This document shows positions 43,932 to 50,810 of a stretch of 64,000 bases of DNA, one piece after another. Position numbers and translations under genes: made by a program. The notes below the pieces were generated by a model. It did no database searches. It was not told where the DNA came from and saw only the letters and a list, made by a program, of their open reading frames with translations. The stretch is from Mesorhizobium sp. AR07 (GTDB taxonomy: Bacteria > Pseudomonadota > Alphaproteobacteria > Rhizobiales > Rhizobiaceae). Location of the stretch: positions 4,520,501-4,584,500 of the forward strand of contig NZ_CP080525.1 of assembly GCF_024746815.1 (NCBI RefSeq). The letters are read 5' to 3'. How positions within the stretch are numbered: position 1 is the stretch's first letter; the number at the start of each line of letters is the position of its first letter.

Positions 43932-45476
43932 TCACCCCACCGGGGAGGAGAGCGGATTGAGCCAGGTATCGCCTGTCCATCCGTTCTCGTCATAGTCGGC
44001 CATGCAGGTATCGACCAGTTCTTCCATCGCCTTCAGCCGGCCGCCGCGTTCGGCGCCCTTCAGCACCTGCAGGCGCACTTCCTCCGGCGCGCCGGCATAG
44101 TTGAGTTCGTAGAGCGCGTGGCGGCCGCCGAACTCGGTGCCGGTCGCATCCCACAACAGCTTCATGATCTTGATGCGCTCGATATGGCCCATGTCGTTGG
44201 AGCCGCGCACATACTGCGCGAGATATTTGTCGATCTTGGGGTTGTTGAAGTCGCGCACCGACGACGGCAGGTAGATCAGGCCGGACGCGATCACCCGGCG
44301 CACGGTGTCGATGACGCGTGGATAGGCTTCCGACATGAAGGTCCGGTAGGCAAGCGCCGCTTCGAGGTTTGGCAGCACCGCGCCATTCGCCCAGGGGATC
44401 GGATTGTAGGCCATGGCGTTGGAAAAGCTCCAGAACATGTGGCGCAGCGCGATGACTTCGCCCAGTGCCGCTTGGTTGCCGCGGAAGGCGTCGCCACCGG
44501 TGGCTCGCAGCGCCTTCGCCAGCAGACCGGCGAGGAAGTCGAGCTTGACGGCAAAGCGCGTGCAGCCCTGAAAACAGTAGCCGTGCATGAAGCCGGAGGC
44601 CGGGTGGAAGGACAGGATTTTCTGCGCGTCGCGCAGCACCAGCACGTCCTCCCAGGGGATGAAGACATTGTCGAGCACCAGGATGGCGTCGTTCTCGTCG
44701 AAACGCGACGACAGCGGATAGTCGAAGGGCGCCGCCACCGTGTTGGCCGTCTGCTCGTAGGAAACGCGGCAGAACATCTTTATCCCCGGCGCGTTCATCG
44801 GCACGATGAACATCACCGACAGCGACGGATCCTCGGTGACCGTCGCCGAACTCTGCGCCAGGAAATTGTAGTGCGTCAGCGCCGAGGACGTCGCCACCAC
44901 CTTGGCGCCGGACACGTAGATGCCGGCGTCGGTCTCCTTGGTGATGTGGACGAAGACGTCCTTGACCTGTTCGGCCGGCTTGTGGCGGTCGATCGGCGGG
45001 TTGACGATGGCATGGTTCATGAACAGCGCCGCTTCCTGGGCGCGTGTGTGCCAGGACAGCGCGTTGTCCTTGAACGGCCCATACCAGTCGGCATTGGCGC
45101 CAAGCGTGTTCATCAGCGCCGCCTTGTAGTCGGGCGTGCGCCCCATCCAGCCATAGGACATGCGTGACCACTCGGCGATCGCCGCCTGCTGGGCGACAAT
45201 CTCGGCGGAGGATTTGGCGACGCGAAAATATTTGTGGGTGTAGCCGCCCGACCCGGTGTCCGTTGGCGAGGTCAGGGTATCGCGCCGCTTGGCATCATGC
45301 AGGGCGTCATAGAGGCGCGCCAGCGACCGCGCCGAATTGCGCATCGCCGGGTGCGTGGTCACGTCGGCAATGCGCTCGCCGTTGATATAGACCTCGCGGC
45401 CATCGCGCAGGCTCGCCAGATACTCGGCCCCGGTGAACGGGCGCCGCTTGTCGGCACGGAAGTCTTCTGATCGCAT
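43932..45476 (-). CDS. hpaB: 4-hydroxyphenylacetate 3-monooxygenase, oxygenase component
   Basis: 514-residue FADH2-dependent monooxygenase that ortho-hydroxylates 4-hydroxyphenylacetate to homoprotocatechuate. RPFTGAEYLASLRDGREVYI at the N-terminus, SYGWMGRTPDYKAALMNTLG, SSRFDENDAILVLDNVFIPW and GTEFGGRHALYELNYAGAPE are HpaB signatures. ATG 45476 follows GGAGGAAC. Operon hpaBC, divergent from the AraC regulator gene. Confidence 0.95.
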   Translation of the reverse strand: MRSEDFRADKRRPFTGAEYLASLRDGREVYINGERIADVTTHPAMRNSARSLARLYDALHDAKRRDTLTSPTDTGSGGYTHKYFRVAKSSAEIVAQQAAIAEWSRMSYGWMGRTPDYKAALMNTLGANADWYGPFKDNALSWHTRAQEAALFMNHAIVNPPIDRHKPAEQVKDVFVHITKETDAGIYVSGAKVVATSSALTHYNFLAQSSATVTEDPSLSVMFIVPMNAPGIKMFCRVSYEQTANTVAAPFDYPLSSRFDENDAILVLDNVFIPWEDVLVLRDAQKILSFHPASGFMHGYCFQGCTRFAVKLDFLAGLLAKALRATGGDAFRGNQAALGEVIALRHMFWSFSNAMAYNPIPWANGAVLPNLEAALAYRTFMSEAYPRVIDTVRRVIASGLIYLPSSVRDFNNPKIDKYLAQYVRGSNDMGHIERIKIMKLLWDATGTEFGGRHALYELNYAGAPEEVRLQVLKGAERGGRLKAMEELVDTCMADYDENGWTGDTWLNPLSSPVG

Positions 45477-45568
45477 GATGTTCCTCCACTTGAGGGCCAA
45501 CCCTAGCGCCCCGGGCATGGATCGGTTATGGACGGAATGGCAAAACCGATTGGACTTTTTCCGGCGCC

Positions 45569-46438
45569 ATGAGCCAGAACTCCATCCCCGATTTCTTCGT
45601 CTATGGCGAGCCGGTACGGCCGCTCGATGTCGGTTTCCTGCATGTCGAGACGGTGCTTGCCCGCGGCAGTATCCACCATGGCGAGGTCGCGGCGCACAAG
45701 CATCCGCAGATGGGCCAGATCAGCTACTGGACGAGCGGCTCCGGAACCTATCGCATCGAAGACCGGTCCTGGGACTTTTCGGCGCCCGCTGTCAGCTTCG
45801 TGCCAAGCAACGTCGTGCACGGCTTCTCGATCGGGCCCGGCACCGACGCCATCGTCGTCTCGGTCGCCGATGATGCGCTTGCCGCGCTTGCCGGCCACAG
45901 CCTGCTGCCGCTGGACCGGCCGGTCTTTGCCGACGGCCTGCCGCACCATGCCGCGTGGACAAGACTGGCGGCGGTGCTTGACATGATCGCCGCCGAATAT
46001 ACCGAGGCGCAGGCCGGCAACGACAAAGTCCTACCGGCGCTGATCGCCGTCGCGCTCTCCCACATTGCCCGTCTCAGTCCCGGCGGGACCACCTCGACAA
46101 CCTCTTCCGAAGCTTCGCTGGCGCTGGGGCTACGCCGTCTCGTCGACGCGCATTTCCGCGACAACTGGCCGGTCGACCGCTATGTCGAGACCCTTGCCAC
46201 GACCCCGCATCTGCTCGACAAGGCCGCCCGTGCGGTGCTGGGCAGCGGCGTCAAGCGGGTCGTCAGCGAGCGGCGGCTGCTGGAAGCCAAGCGGCTCTTG
46301 CTGTTCACCATACGCACGGTCGAGGACATCGCCTACGAAATCGGCTTCGACGATCCGGCGTACTTTTCACGCTTCTTTCGCGCGCGGGTCGGCGAGGCGC
46401 CGGCCGCCTGGCGCCGCAAGCAGTTGCAAGGGCATTGA
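45569..46438 (+). CDS. hpaA: AraC-family activator of hpa genes
   Basis: 289-residue AraC/XylS regulator. The N-terminal cupin holds HKHPQMGQISYWTSGSGTYR; the C-terminal double helix-turn-helix contains RRLVDAHFRDNWPVDRYVET and TVEDIAYEIGFDDPAYFSRF. The layout fits HpaA, which senses 4-hydroxyphenylacetate and activates hpaBC. It is divergent from hpaB with a 92-base control region and is followed by a strong terminator. Confidence 0.85.
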   Translation: MSQNSIPDFFVYGEPVRPLDVGFLHVETVLARGSIHHGEVAAHKHPQMGQISYWTSGSGTYRIEDRSWDFSAPAVSFVPSNVVHGFSIGPGTDAIVVSVADDALAALAGHSLLPLDRPVFADGLPHHAAWTRLAAVLDMIAAEYTEAQAGNDKVLPALIAVALSHIARLSPGGTTSTTSSEASLALGLRRLVDAHFRDNWPVDRYVETLATTPHLLDKAARAVLGSGVKRVVSERRLLEAKRLLLFTIRTVEDIAYEIGFDDPAYFSRFFRARVGEAPAAWRRKQLQGH

Positions 46439-46443
46439 TGGTT

Positions 46444-46476
46444 ATGGATGCGGGCCTTGCGGCCCGCATCCATTTT
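46444..46476 (+). terminator. rho-independent terminator between hpaA and rtcB
   Basis: ATGGATGCGGGCC (46444-46456) and GGCCCGCATCCAT (46461-46473) form a perfect 13-bp stem with a TTGC loop, followed by TTTT. It ends hpaA; the symmetric stem can also serve the convergent rtcB transcript, though the T tract is weaker there. Confidence 0.85.
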
Positions 46477-46481
46477 GCCGG

Positions 46482-47885
46482 CTAGCGTCCCTGTTGCTGG
46501 CGCGCTTCCCGTTTCTTGCGCCACGGCGCATTGGCCTCCCAGTCGCCGGCCATGATGCAGCCATAGGGCATGACCTCGTCAACGATCTCCGCCAGGCCGA
46601 AATGCTCGATCTGGCGGCGCATCGACGCCGCGTTCTTGTAGGCGCTCGGCAGCTCCGAAATATCCGTTACGCCGGAGAAGAAGCGGGCATCGATGCCCTT
46701 CGTCTCCTGAGCGAAGATATCGGCGTCGCCGCGCCCCGCCTGCATGCGCCGGTGCTGGGTGCGCGAGAAATTGCGCCCGGCGCCGTGCGGCGAGAAGCCA
46801 AGTCCGTGCGCGGCGTTCTTGCCGCGCACGATCAGCACCGGTTCCGCCATGTTGAGCGGGATCAGCGTCAGATCGGTCGCGTCGTCGGCCCAGTTGTCGA
46901 AGGCCGGCGTCGCCCCCTTGCCGTGGTAGAACAACCCGTCCGAACGGCGGAAGACGAAGTTGTGCTCGTTCCAGAACCGGTCCGACACCTTCGCCGACAG
47001 GCGCTTGGCCGTCAGGTCGTGGATGAGCATGTGGTTGCCCTTGGTCCATTCGCGGATCGTCTGCAGGGCCTCCCAATACTCATCGCCTTCCTTGGTGTCG
47101 GCCGGAATCCAGGCATTCTGGGGCAAGGTTTCCGGCGACAGGATCTTGCGCACGCGCTCGGCGATCTTCATCCCCTTGCTGTACAGCCGCGCTCCCGGCG
47201 AACGCGAGCCATGGTGGGTGACCAGTGCCGTCTCGCCGCTCGACTTCAGCGTGCCGACATAGGCGAAATGGTTGCCGTCGCCCTGCGTGCCGAAATGCTC
47301 GATCGCAGCACTGGTGACATCGCGCAGCAAGGGGTTGGCCTCGAAACGCTCGAAGACCTCCTGGGCCGGCCGGATCTGCTGGCCGCGCGGGCGTCCGCCC
47401 GGTCCGAAATGGGTTACCGCGTGGACGGCATCGAGGAGTGCTGCAGGCGCCACGCTAGGAAACACCGAAATCGCCATCGAGCAGCAGATGTCGGCCGAAT
47501 GCATGCCGGGATGGATCGCCTCGGACACCGCGACACCGCCAACCGGAATGGTGCCCAACGGACCGGCCGGGCAGGCATCCGGCATGATGGCGCCGGCACG
47601 GATCACCGGCGTGCGCATCAGCTCGGTCATGCTACGCGTCACCGCTTCGACATTGGCGGCCTCATCAGGCGTTTCCGCCGCGATGTTCAGATGCAGCGGC
47701 ACGGCGGCAGCCGCATGCAACGGCACAGCCGGCGGCGGCGCGAAGGTGCGCGCGGCCTCCAGCGCATCGCCCTGCGATCCGCCGCTCTCCAGCACCGCGT
47801 TCGCGGCGGCCAGCGCCTTGCCGAACCACTTGCCCTGCGGCATTCCGGCGTCGATCAAATCCTGTCCACTCAAAATCTCGGTCAT
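46482..47885 (-). CDS. rtcB: RNA 3'-phosphate/5'-hydroxyl ligase RtcB
   Basis: 467-residue GTP- and Mn-dependent ligase joining 2',3'-cyclic phosphate and 5'-OH RNA ends, as left by tRNA-cleaving toxins. Metal and guanylate motifs: MHSADICCSMAISVF near residue 130, FGTQGDGNHFAYVG, VTHHGSRSPGARLYSKG, and LGFSPHGAGRNFSRTQHRR with the guanylylated His near residue 365. It is longer than E. coli RtcB (408) and closer to a divergent subfamily. ATG 47885 is chosen; upstream is RNA unit 7. It is the last gene of the rsr-RNA array-rtcB unit. No rtcA gene is seen. Confidence 0.93.
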   Translation of the reverse strand: MTEILSGQDLIDAGMPQGKWFGKALAAANAVLESGGSQGDALEAARTFAPPPAVPLHAAAAVPLHLNIAAETPDEAANVEAVTRSMTELMRTPVIRAGAIMPDACPAGPLGTIPVGGVAVSEAIHPGMHSADICCSMAISVFPSVAPAALLDAVHAVTHFGPGGRPRGQQIRPAQEVFERFEANPLLRDVTSAAIEHFGTQGDGNHFAYVGTLKSSGETALVTHHGSRSPGARLYSKGMKIAERVRKILSPETLPQNAWIPADTKEGDEYWEALQTIREWTKGNHMLIHDLTAKRLSAKVSDRFWNEHNFVFRRSDGLFYHGKGATPAFDNWADDATDLTLIPLNMAEPVLIVRGKNAAHGLGFSPHGAGRNFSRTQHRRMQAGRGDADIFAQETKGIDARFFSGVTDISELPSAYKNAASMRRQIEHFGLAEIVDEVMPYGCIMAGDWEANAPWRKKREARQQQGR

Positions 47886-47930
47886 GTCTTTCACTTTCGG
47901 TACGACTGCCTTGGCAGCATTGCGTATTGC

Positions 47931-48125
47931 GAACGGACGACAAGGGAATACGAGACATTTTTCCGCCACTTCGCACGATGCGAAGGAGGGACACGAACCC
48001 TCACGCCTTTCGGCACCCGCTTGCCTGTTTGTCACAATTCCGGACGGAAAACCGTTTCACACTTTTCCTGGAATTGCTCTGCAGCGGGCTGCGTCTACCT
48101 GTAGTCTCGCAGGCATTCGTCCTTT
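47931..48125 (-). ncRNA. YrlA-like Y RNA unit 7 (tRNA-Leu-like, opened in D loop, with inserted palindrome)
   Basis: About 195 nt. Ro-type stem GGACGA (48122-48117) with TCGTCC (47940-47935), conserved strands GACGAATGC and CCTTGTCG. The second stem is GCGAGAC with GTCTCGT. Between them GGTAGACGC (D-stem 3' half), an anticodon-type arm CCCGCT/AGCGGG, a GCCGAAAGGC variable arm, T arm GAGGG-TTCGTGT-CCCTC, acceptor CTTCGCA-TCG-TGCGAAG, then TGGCGGAA. Read in permuted order this is a tRNA-Leu body broken in the D loop. About 60 bases inserted in the anticodon arm (AGAGCAATTCCAGGAAAAG ...) form their own palindrome, a dispersed repeat. Confidence 0.82.
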
Positions 48126-48133
48126 TCATTCGG

Positions 48134-48272
48134 TCTGGCGACAAGGATCGGCAAGACAATTACTGAGCTACTTTCCGTCCCGGAGGGATGAAAGGGATGG
48201 CTTGAACATCCGACCTTCCGCTACTTTCGTAGCGGACGCTCTATCCCTGTAGTCCTGCCTGCATTCGCCATT
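48134..48272 (-). ncRNA. YrlA-like Y RNA unit 6 (opened in D loop)
   Basis: About 139 nt. Stem I TGGCGA/TCGCCA (48270-48265 with 48141-48136), stem II GGCAGGAC/GTCTTGCC, joining sequence TACAGG. The tRNA-like body has D-stem half GGGATAGAGC, anticodon arm CCGCTAC-GAAA-GTAGCGG (7 bp with GAAA loop), T arm GGATG-TTCAAGC-CATCC, a long acceptor CTTTCATCCC-TCC-GGGACGGAAAG, then TAGCTCAGT. GCTC and GAGC pair across the opening, so the break is in the D loop. It is nearly identical to unit 4 in stems I and II but different in the body. Confidence 0.85.
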
Positions 48273-48288
48273 CATTTCCTTTTCTCTG

Positions 48289-48386
48289 ACGAGCGACGAG
48301 TCGATGCCAGAAACCAACCGATCAACTGATCGACGGGCGGAATCGAACCGCCAGATACCAATGTATTCCCGCAGGCATTCACCCTG
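48289..48386 (-). ncRNA. YrlA-like Y RNA unit 5 (shortest, reduced body)
   Basis: About 98 nt. Stem I GGGTGA/TCGCTC uses wobble pairs; the 5' strand keeps GTGAATGC and the 3' strand CTCGTCGC. Stem II CGGGAAT/GTTTCTG. The body keeps T arm GGCGG-TTCGATT-CCGCC and acceptor CGATCA-GT-TGATCG, but the other arms are much reduced. The joining sequence is TACATTGG instead of TACAGG. It may be a degenerate or specialised member. Confidence 0.7.
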
Positions 48387-48395
48387 TTCAATCGG

Positions 48396-48526
48396 CTGGC
48401 GACAAGGGTCGGCAAGACGGTGACTGCGCCACCCCGCTCCGCAGAGCGAGAGAGTGATTTGAACACCCGACCTCCCGCCTTTTCGGCGGGCGCGCTACCT
48501 GTAGTCCTGCCTGCATTCGCCATTTT
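48396..48526 (-). ncRNA. YrlA-like Y RNA unit 4 (opened in D loop)
   Basis: About 131 nt. Stem I TGGCGA/TCGCCA (48522-48517 with 48402-48397), stem II GGCAGGAC/GTCTTGCC, joining sequence TACAGG. Body: GGTAGCGC (D-stem 3' half), anticodon arm CCCGCC-GAAAA-GGCGGG, T arm GGGTG-TTCAAAT-CACTC, acceptor CGCTC-TGCG-GAGCG, then GGGGTGGCGCAGT. GCGC halves pair across the opening in the D loop. Confidence 0.83.
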
Positions 48527-48533
48527 GTATTTG

Positions 48534-48668
48534 TCGCCGCGGTGACAAGAAATGATGAAACACCAGGAGTCCCGCTCGTGCCAGAGAGCGCCTGCAAGGT
48601 GAGGAGTCGAACCTCACGGAGCATCCCGTTTCATGTTGCTGTAGTTCCATCCAGCATTTGCCGCGGCA
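48534..48668 (-). ncRNA. YrlA-like Y RNA unit 3
   Basis: About 135 nt. Outer stem GCCGCGG/CCGCGGC, a weakened Ro-type segment (GGCAAATGC with CTTGTCACC), stem II GATGGAAC/GTTTCATC, joining sequence TACAGC. Body: T arm GTGAGG-TTCGACT-CCTCAC, a very short acceptor CCT-TGC-AGG and D arm GCTC-TCTGGCAC-GAGC, which is intact, so the opening is on the anticodon side. The weakened Ro segment is an oddity compared with the other units. Confidence 0.75.
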
Positions 48669-48675
48669 ATTTTCT

Positions 48676-48806
48676 CTCAGTGTGACGACAAGTCTGTTGT
48701 GAAACGCTTCTCCCTGCTCTGTCCGCTGAGCTACGGAGCTGTCGCTCCGGCGGGGATCGAACCCGCGACCTGGAAGTTCTGTAGTTCCACAGGCATTCGT
48801 CACGCC
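48676..48806 (-). ncRNA. YrlA-like Y RNA unit 2 (opened at anticodon arm)
   Basis: About 131 nt. Stem I GTGACGA/TCGTCAC (48803-48797 with 48688-48682), stem II TGTGGAAC/GTTTCACA, joining sequence TACAG. Body: T arm GCGGG-TTCGATC-CCCGC, acceptor CGGAGC-GACA-GCTCCG, intact D arm GCTC-AGCGGACA-GAGC, then GGGAGAAGC. The acceptor 3' strand precedes the 5' strand, so the tRNA is permuted; the opening is in the anticodon arm. The body wording resembles tRNA-Arg or tRNA-Lys. Confidence 0.85.
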
Positions 48807-48860
48807 TTGTGTTCATTTCCTTTCTTCCTCGAGTGCGACCAAAGCCGCGCAAAAATCGTC

Positions 48861-48996
48861 GGGGCATGACGACAAGGTTTGACGAAACGTCCCGCTCTAC
48901 CGCTGAGCTACGGGTCCATAGTGGCGGACCCGACGGGATTCGAACCCGCGACCTGGAGGTGAACAGCCTGTAGTTCCATCGGCATTCGTCATGCCC
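48861..48996 (-). ncRNA. YrlA-like Y RNA unit 1 (opened at anticodon arm)
   Basis: About 136 nt and the clearest unit. Stem I GGGCATGACGA/TCGTCATGCCC is a perfect 11 bp (48996-48986 with 48872-48862) with GACGAATGC and CCTTGTCGTC strands. Stem II GATGGAAC/GTTTCGTC, joining sequence TACAGG. Body: T arm CGGG-TTCGAAT-CCCG, acceptor CGGGTCC, loop GCCACTAT containing a CCA-like end, acceptor 5' strand GGACCCG, then the full D arm TAGCTCAGCGGTAGAGC. It lies directly after the rsr hairpin. Confidence 0.88.
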
Positions 48997-49011
48997 TGAT
49001 CTTGTTCCGGA

Positions 49012-49040
49012 TGGTCCCGGCGGACGCGCCGCCGGGACCA
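49012..49040 (-). terminator. strong hairpin directly after rsr
   Basis: TGGTCCCGGCGG (49012-49023) and CCGCCGGGACCA (49029-49040) make a perfect 12-bp stem with a 5-base loop, four bases beyond the rsr stop. No T run follows on the minus strand, so it may protect the rsr mRNA 3' end or mark a processing site before the RNA array rather than terminate. Confidence 0.6.
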
Positions 49041-49043
49041 TTG

Positions 49044-50603
49044 TCAGAGTTCGACCTTCTCGATCGTGCGCACCCAATGGTCCGGGTCGCCGCTCGAGGA
49101 CAGCATCGTCCCGACCACGTCGAAGACGCGGTCGGAGAAGCCGCCGACATTCAGGATGTCGGCCTGCGACTTGGCCTGCGTCGTCGCATTCGACTGGATG
49201 TCGATGCAGACCAGCTTGGCCTCCGGGTTCAACGCCTTCAGCTTGCTCCATTCCTGCATCATCACCGTGCCCTGATGCGCATGCGCTGATGCATCCACCC
49301 AGGACTGGTTGTCCGACACGAACACCACCAGGTCGACCTTCGCCTTCTCCCGCACCAGCCGTGTCAGCGGAGCCGAACAGTTGGTTCCGCCACCACCGAT
49401 AGCGGCAAGCTTGGCGGCGTTGGTCATCACCGTGTCGCGAGCATTGAGGCTGATATCAACCACATCGTTCTCGAACGGCAGGACCATCGCCGTGGGATTG
49501 CGGCGCAGCATCGCGGCGGCCACCAGGGCAGCCACGTCGATGCAGCGCACTGCCGACGTCGTGCCCTTGCGATACCCGGTCACCGGCGAGGCCATGGAGC
49601 CCGAAACGTCCGGGCATACGACCACATTGCCATTGATCCGGGGAACGTTGCAGAGCGCTATCTCCATCGCATCCTGCAACGCGTCCCTGATCACGCCGGG
49701 CACCTTCGCATCGGTCATGGTGAACGCCACCATGAGCTGATACGGGAACACCCGGGCACGCCGGACCTCTTCCGGATCGCGCAGACGCGCCGCCAGCCTC
49801 TCGGCAAACCCATCCACTTCGAACACGCCGTTGCGGGCGAAAGTGTTCAGGTTCTGCCGCAGCATCTGCCATCCGGCCGTCTCCGCGATCTGCACCCAAT
49901 GCGCGGATGTAAGCGGCATCGAGGTCAGCATCTGGAACGGCATTTCCGGCACCGGAGACGACGGATCGCGCTTGAACGCCTCGAAAGCCTTCACCGCCTC
50001 CGGCAAGGCCGCGAATTCATGCGGCTTGCCGATGAGATAGCCATAAAGCGCCTCGCGCGATGCCGATTTTGGCTTCGGGTGAACCATCTTGATGACATCG
50101 GCCAGCGACGGATCATTGCCGACCGCGGCCCGCATGATCTCGAAGTCGGCCGCCTGCTCGAGCCAGGCCTGAACCAGGCGCTTCGGCCGCGAGCCGAGCG
50201 ACTTGCGCCCGGTGGCGCCCGAACGCATCACCTGCACGAAGGTGCGCAGCATCTTGCCGTTCCTGACGATCCGCCCGAAGGCGCGGTTGAACTCGTCGCC
50301 CTGCATGCAGGAGAGAACGGCCAGCAAAAATGCCGGCATATCCTTCATGTAGCCCTGCTCGAAAGCGTGGACGGCGGTGCGCGCCAAAAATCCCGGCTCG
50401 ACCTGCCAGGCGAGTTTCAGCACCTCGTCCAGCTGCTGACTCGGCTCGGCATAGAAAGTCGCGTTGAACGTTCCCGTCGCCGCCAGCTGCGCCAGAGCCT
50501 GGTGAGGCGACAGGCGATAAGCCTGGGCATCCTCATGGTTCCGAGCGTCAGCCGGCGGGAGCAGCTTTCCTGCAATCGTCGCAAACACGGATTTGTTCGC
50601 CAT
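49044..50603 (-). CDS. rsr: Ro60-family TROVE domain protein
   Basis: 519-residue orthologue of the ring-shaped RNA-binding Ro autoantigen. The N-terminal TROVE repeats (residues ~20-340) include LAWQVEPGFLARTAVHAFEQ and QYMKDMPAFLLAVLSC-type helices. The C-terminal von Willebrand A domain has the metal site VVCPDVSGSMASPVTG and VVFVSDNQSWVDASAHAHQG. In Deinococcus such proteins bind Y RNA and work with exoribonucleases in RNA decay. ATG 50603 is chosen with AAGGATGAG upstream; ATG 50612 is an alternative. It is the first gene after the sigma54 promoter; the seven RNA units follow. Confidence 0.92.
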   Translation of the reverse strand: MANKSVFATIAGKLLPPADARNHEDAQAYRLSPHQALAQLAATGTFNATFYAEPSQQLDEVLKLAWQVEPGFLARTAVHAFEQGYMKDMPAFLLAVLSCMQGDEFNRAFGRIVRNGKMLRTFVQVMRSGATGRKSLGSRPKRLVQAWLEQAADFEIMRAAVGNDPSLADVIKMVHPKPKSASREALYGYLIGKPHEFAALPEAVKAFEAFKRDPSSPVPEMPFQMLTSMPLTSAHWVQIAETAGWQMLRQNLNTFARNGVFEVDGFAERLAARLRDPEEVRRARVFPYQLMVAFTMTDAKVPGVIRDALQDAMEIALCNVPRINGNVVVCPDVSGSMASPVTGYRKGTTSAVRCIDVAALVAAAMLRRNPTAMVLPFENDVVDISLNARDTVMTNAAKLAAIGGGGTNCSAPLTRLVREKAKVDLVVFVSDNQSWVDASAHAHQGTVMMQEWSKLKALNPEAKLVCIDIQSNATTQAKSQADILNVGGFSDRVFDVVGTMLSSSGDPDHWVRTIEKVEL

Positions 50604-50635
50604 TGTTCTCATCCTTCATTTCACACCGGCAGCAG

Positions 50636-50651
50636 TACAAGCGGCGTGCCA
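50636..50651 (-). promoter_or_regulatory. sigma54 (-24/-12) promoter of rsr-RNA array-rtcB
   Basis: On the minus strand TGGCACGCCGCTTGTA matches TGGCAC-N5-TTGCA with a single change (GT for GC at -12) and correct spacing. It lies 33 bases upstream of the rsr ATG at 50603. RtcR, encoded divergently, is a sigma54-dependent activator, so the promoter type fits the context. Confidence 0.8.
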
Positions 50652-50778
50652 GTTTGAAGTGAGGGTTCGGTTTTGAGAGACTGGTCTGACATAAGCCATT
50701 GATTTATTTAGAAACAAATTTTCACGACGAGATCGTATCCCATTGAGCCAGTTTACGATGGCGGCAGAATAGTGATAT

Positions 50779-50809
50779 GATAAGATTGTACCTTATATTA
50801 TAGGATAAG
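50779..50809. promoter_or_regulatory. GATAAG/CTTAT inverted repeats in rtcR upstream region
   Basis: GATAAG (50779-50784), CTTAT (50792-50796) and GATAAG (50804-50809) form overlapping inverted repeats in an AT-rich stretch just before rtcR. They may be part of its promoter, an autoregulatory site or an upstream activating sequence for the divergent promoter. Confidence 0.35.
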
Positions 50810-50810
50810 A

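Noticed and set aside
43143..45167. 674-codon plus-strand open frame
   Set aside because: Antisense to hpaC and hpaB, which are unambiguous.
47931..48996. Ordinary tRNA gene cluster
   Set aside because: T arms and D arms look like tRNA, but in every unit the 3' half precedes the 5' half and a long extra stem closes the unit, so these are not standard tRNA genes.
47931..48996. CRISPR array
   Set aside because: Units are 98-195 nt, structured and variable throughout; there is no short identical repeat with unique spacers and no cas gene.
48631..49251. Open reading frames through the RNA array, including some with a ribosome-site-like start
   Set aside because: Their peptides only reflect the repeated RNA motifs and have no domain; base changes preserve pairing, not codons.
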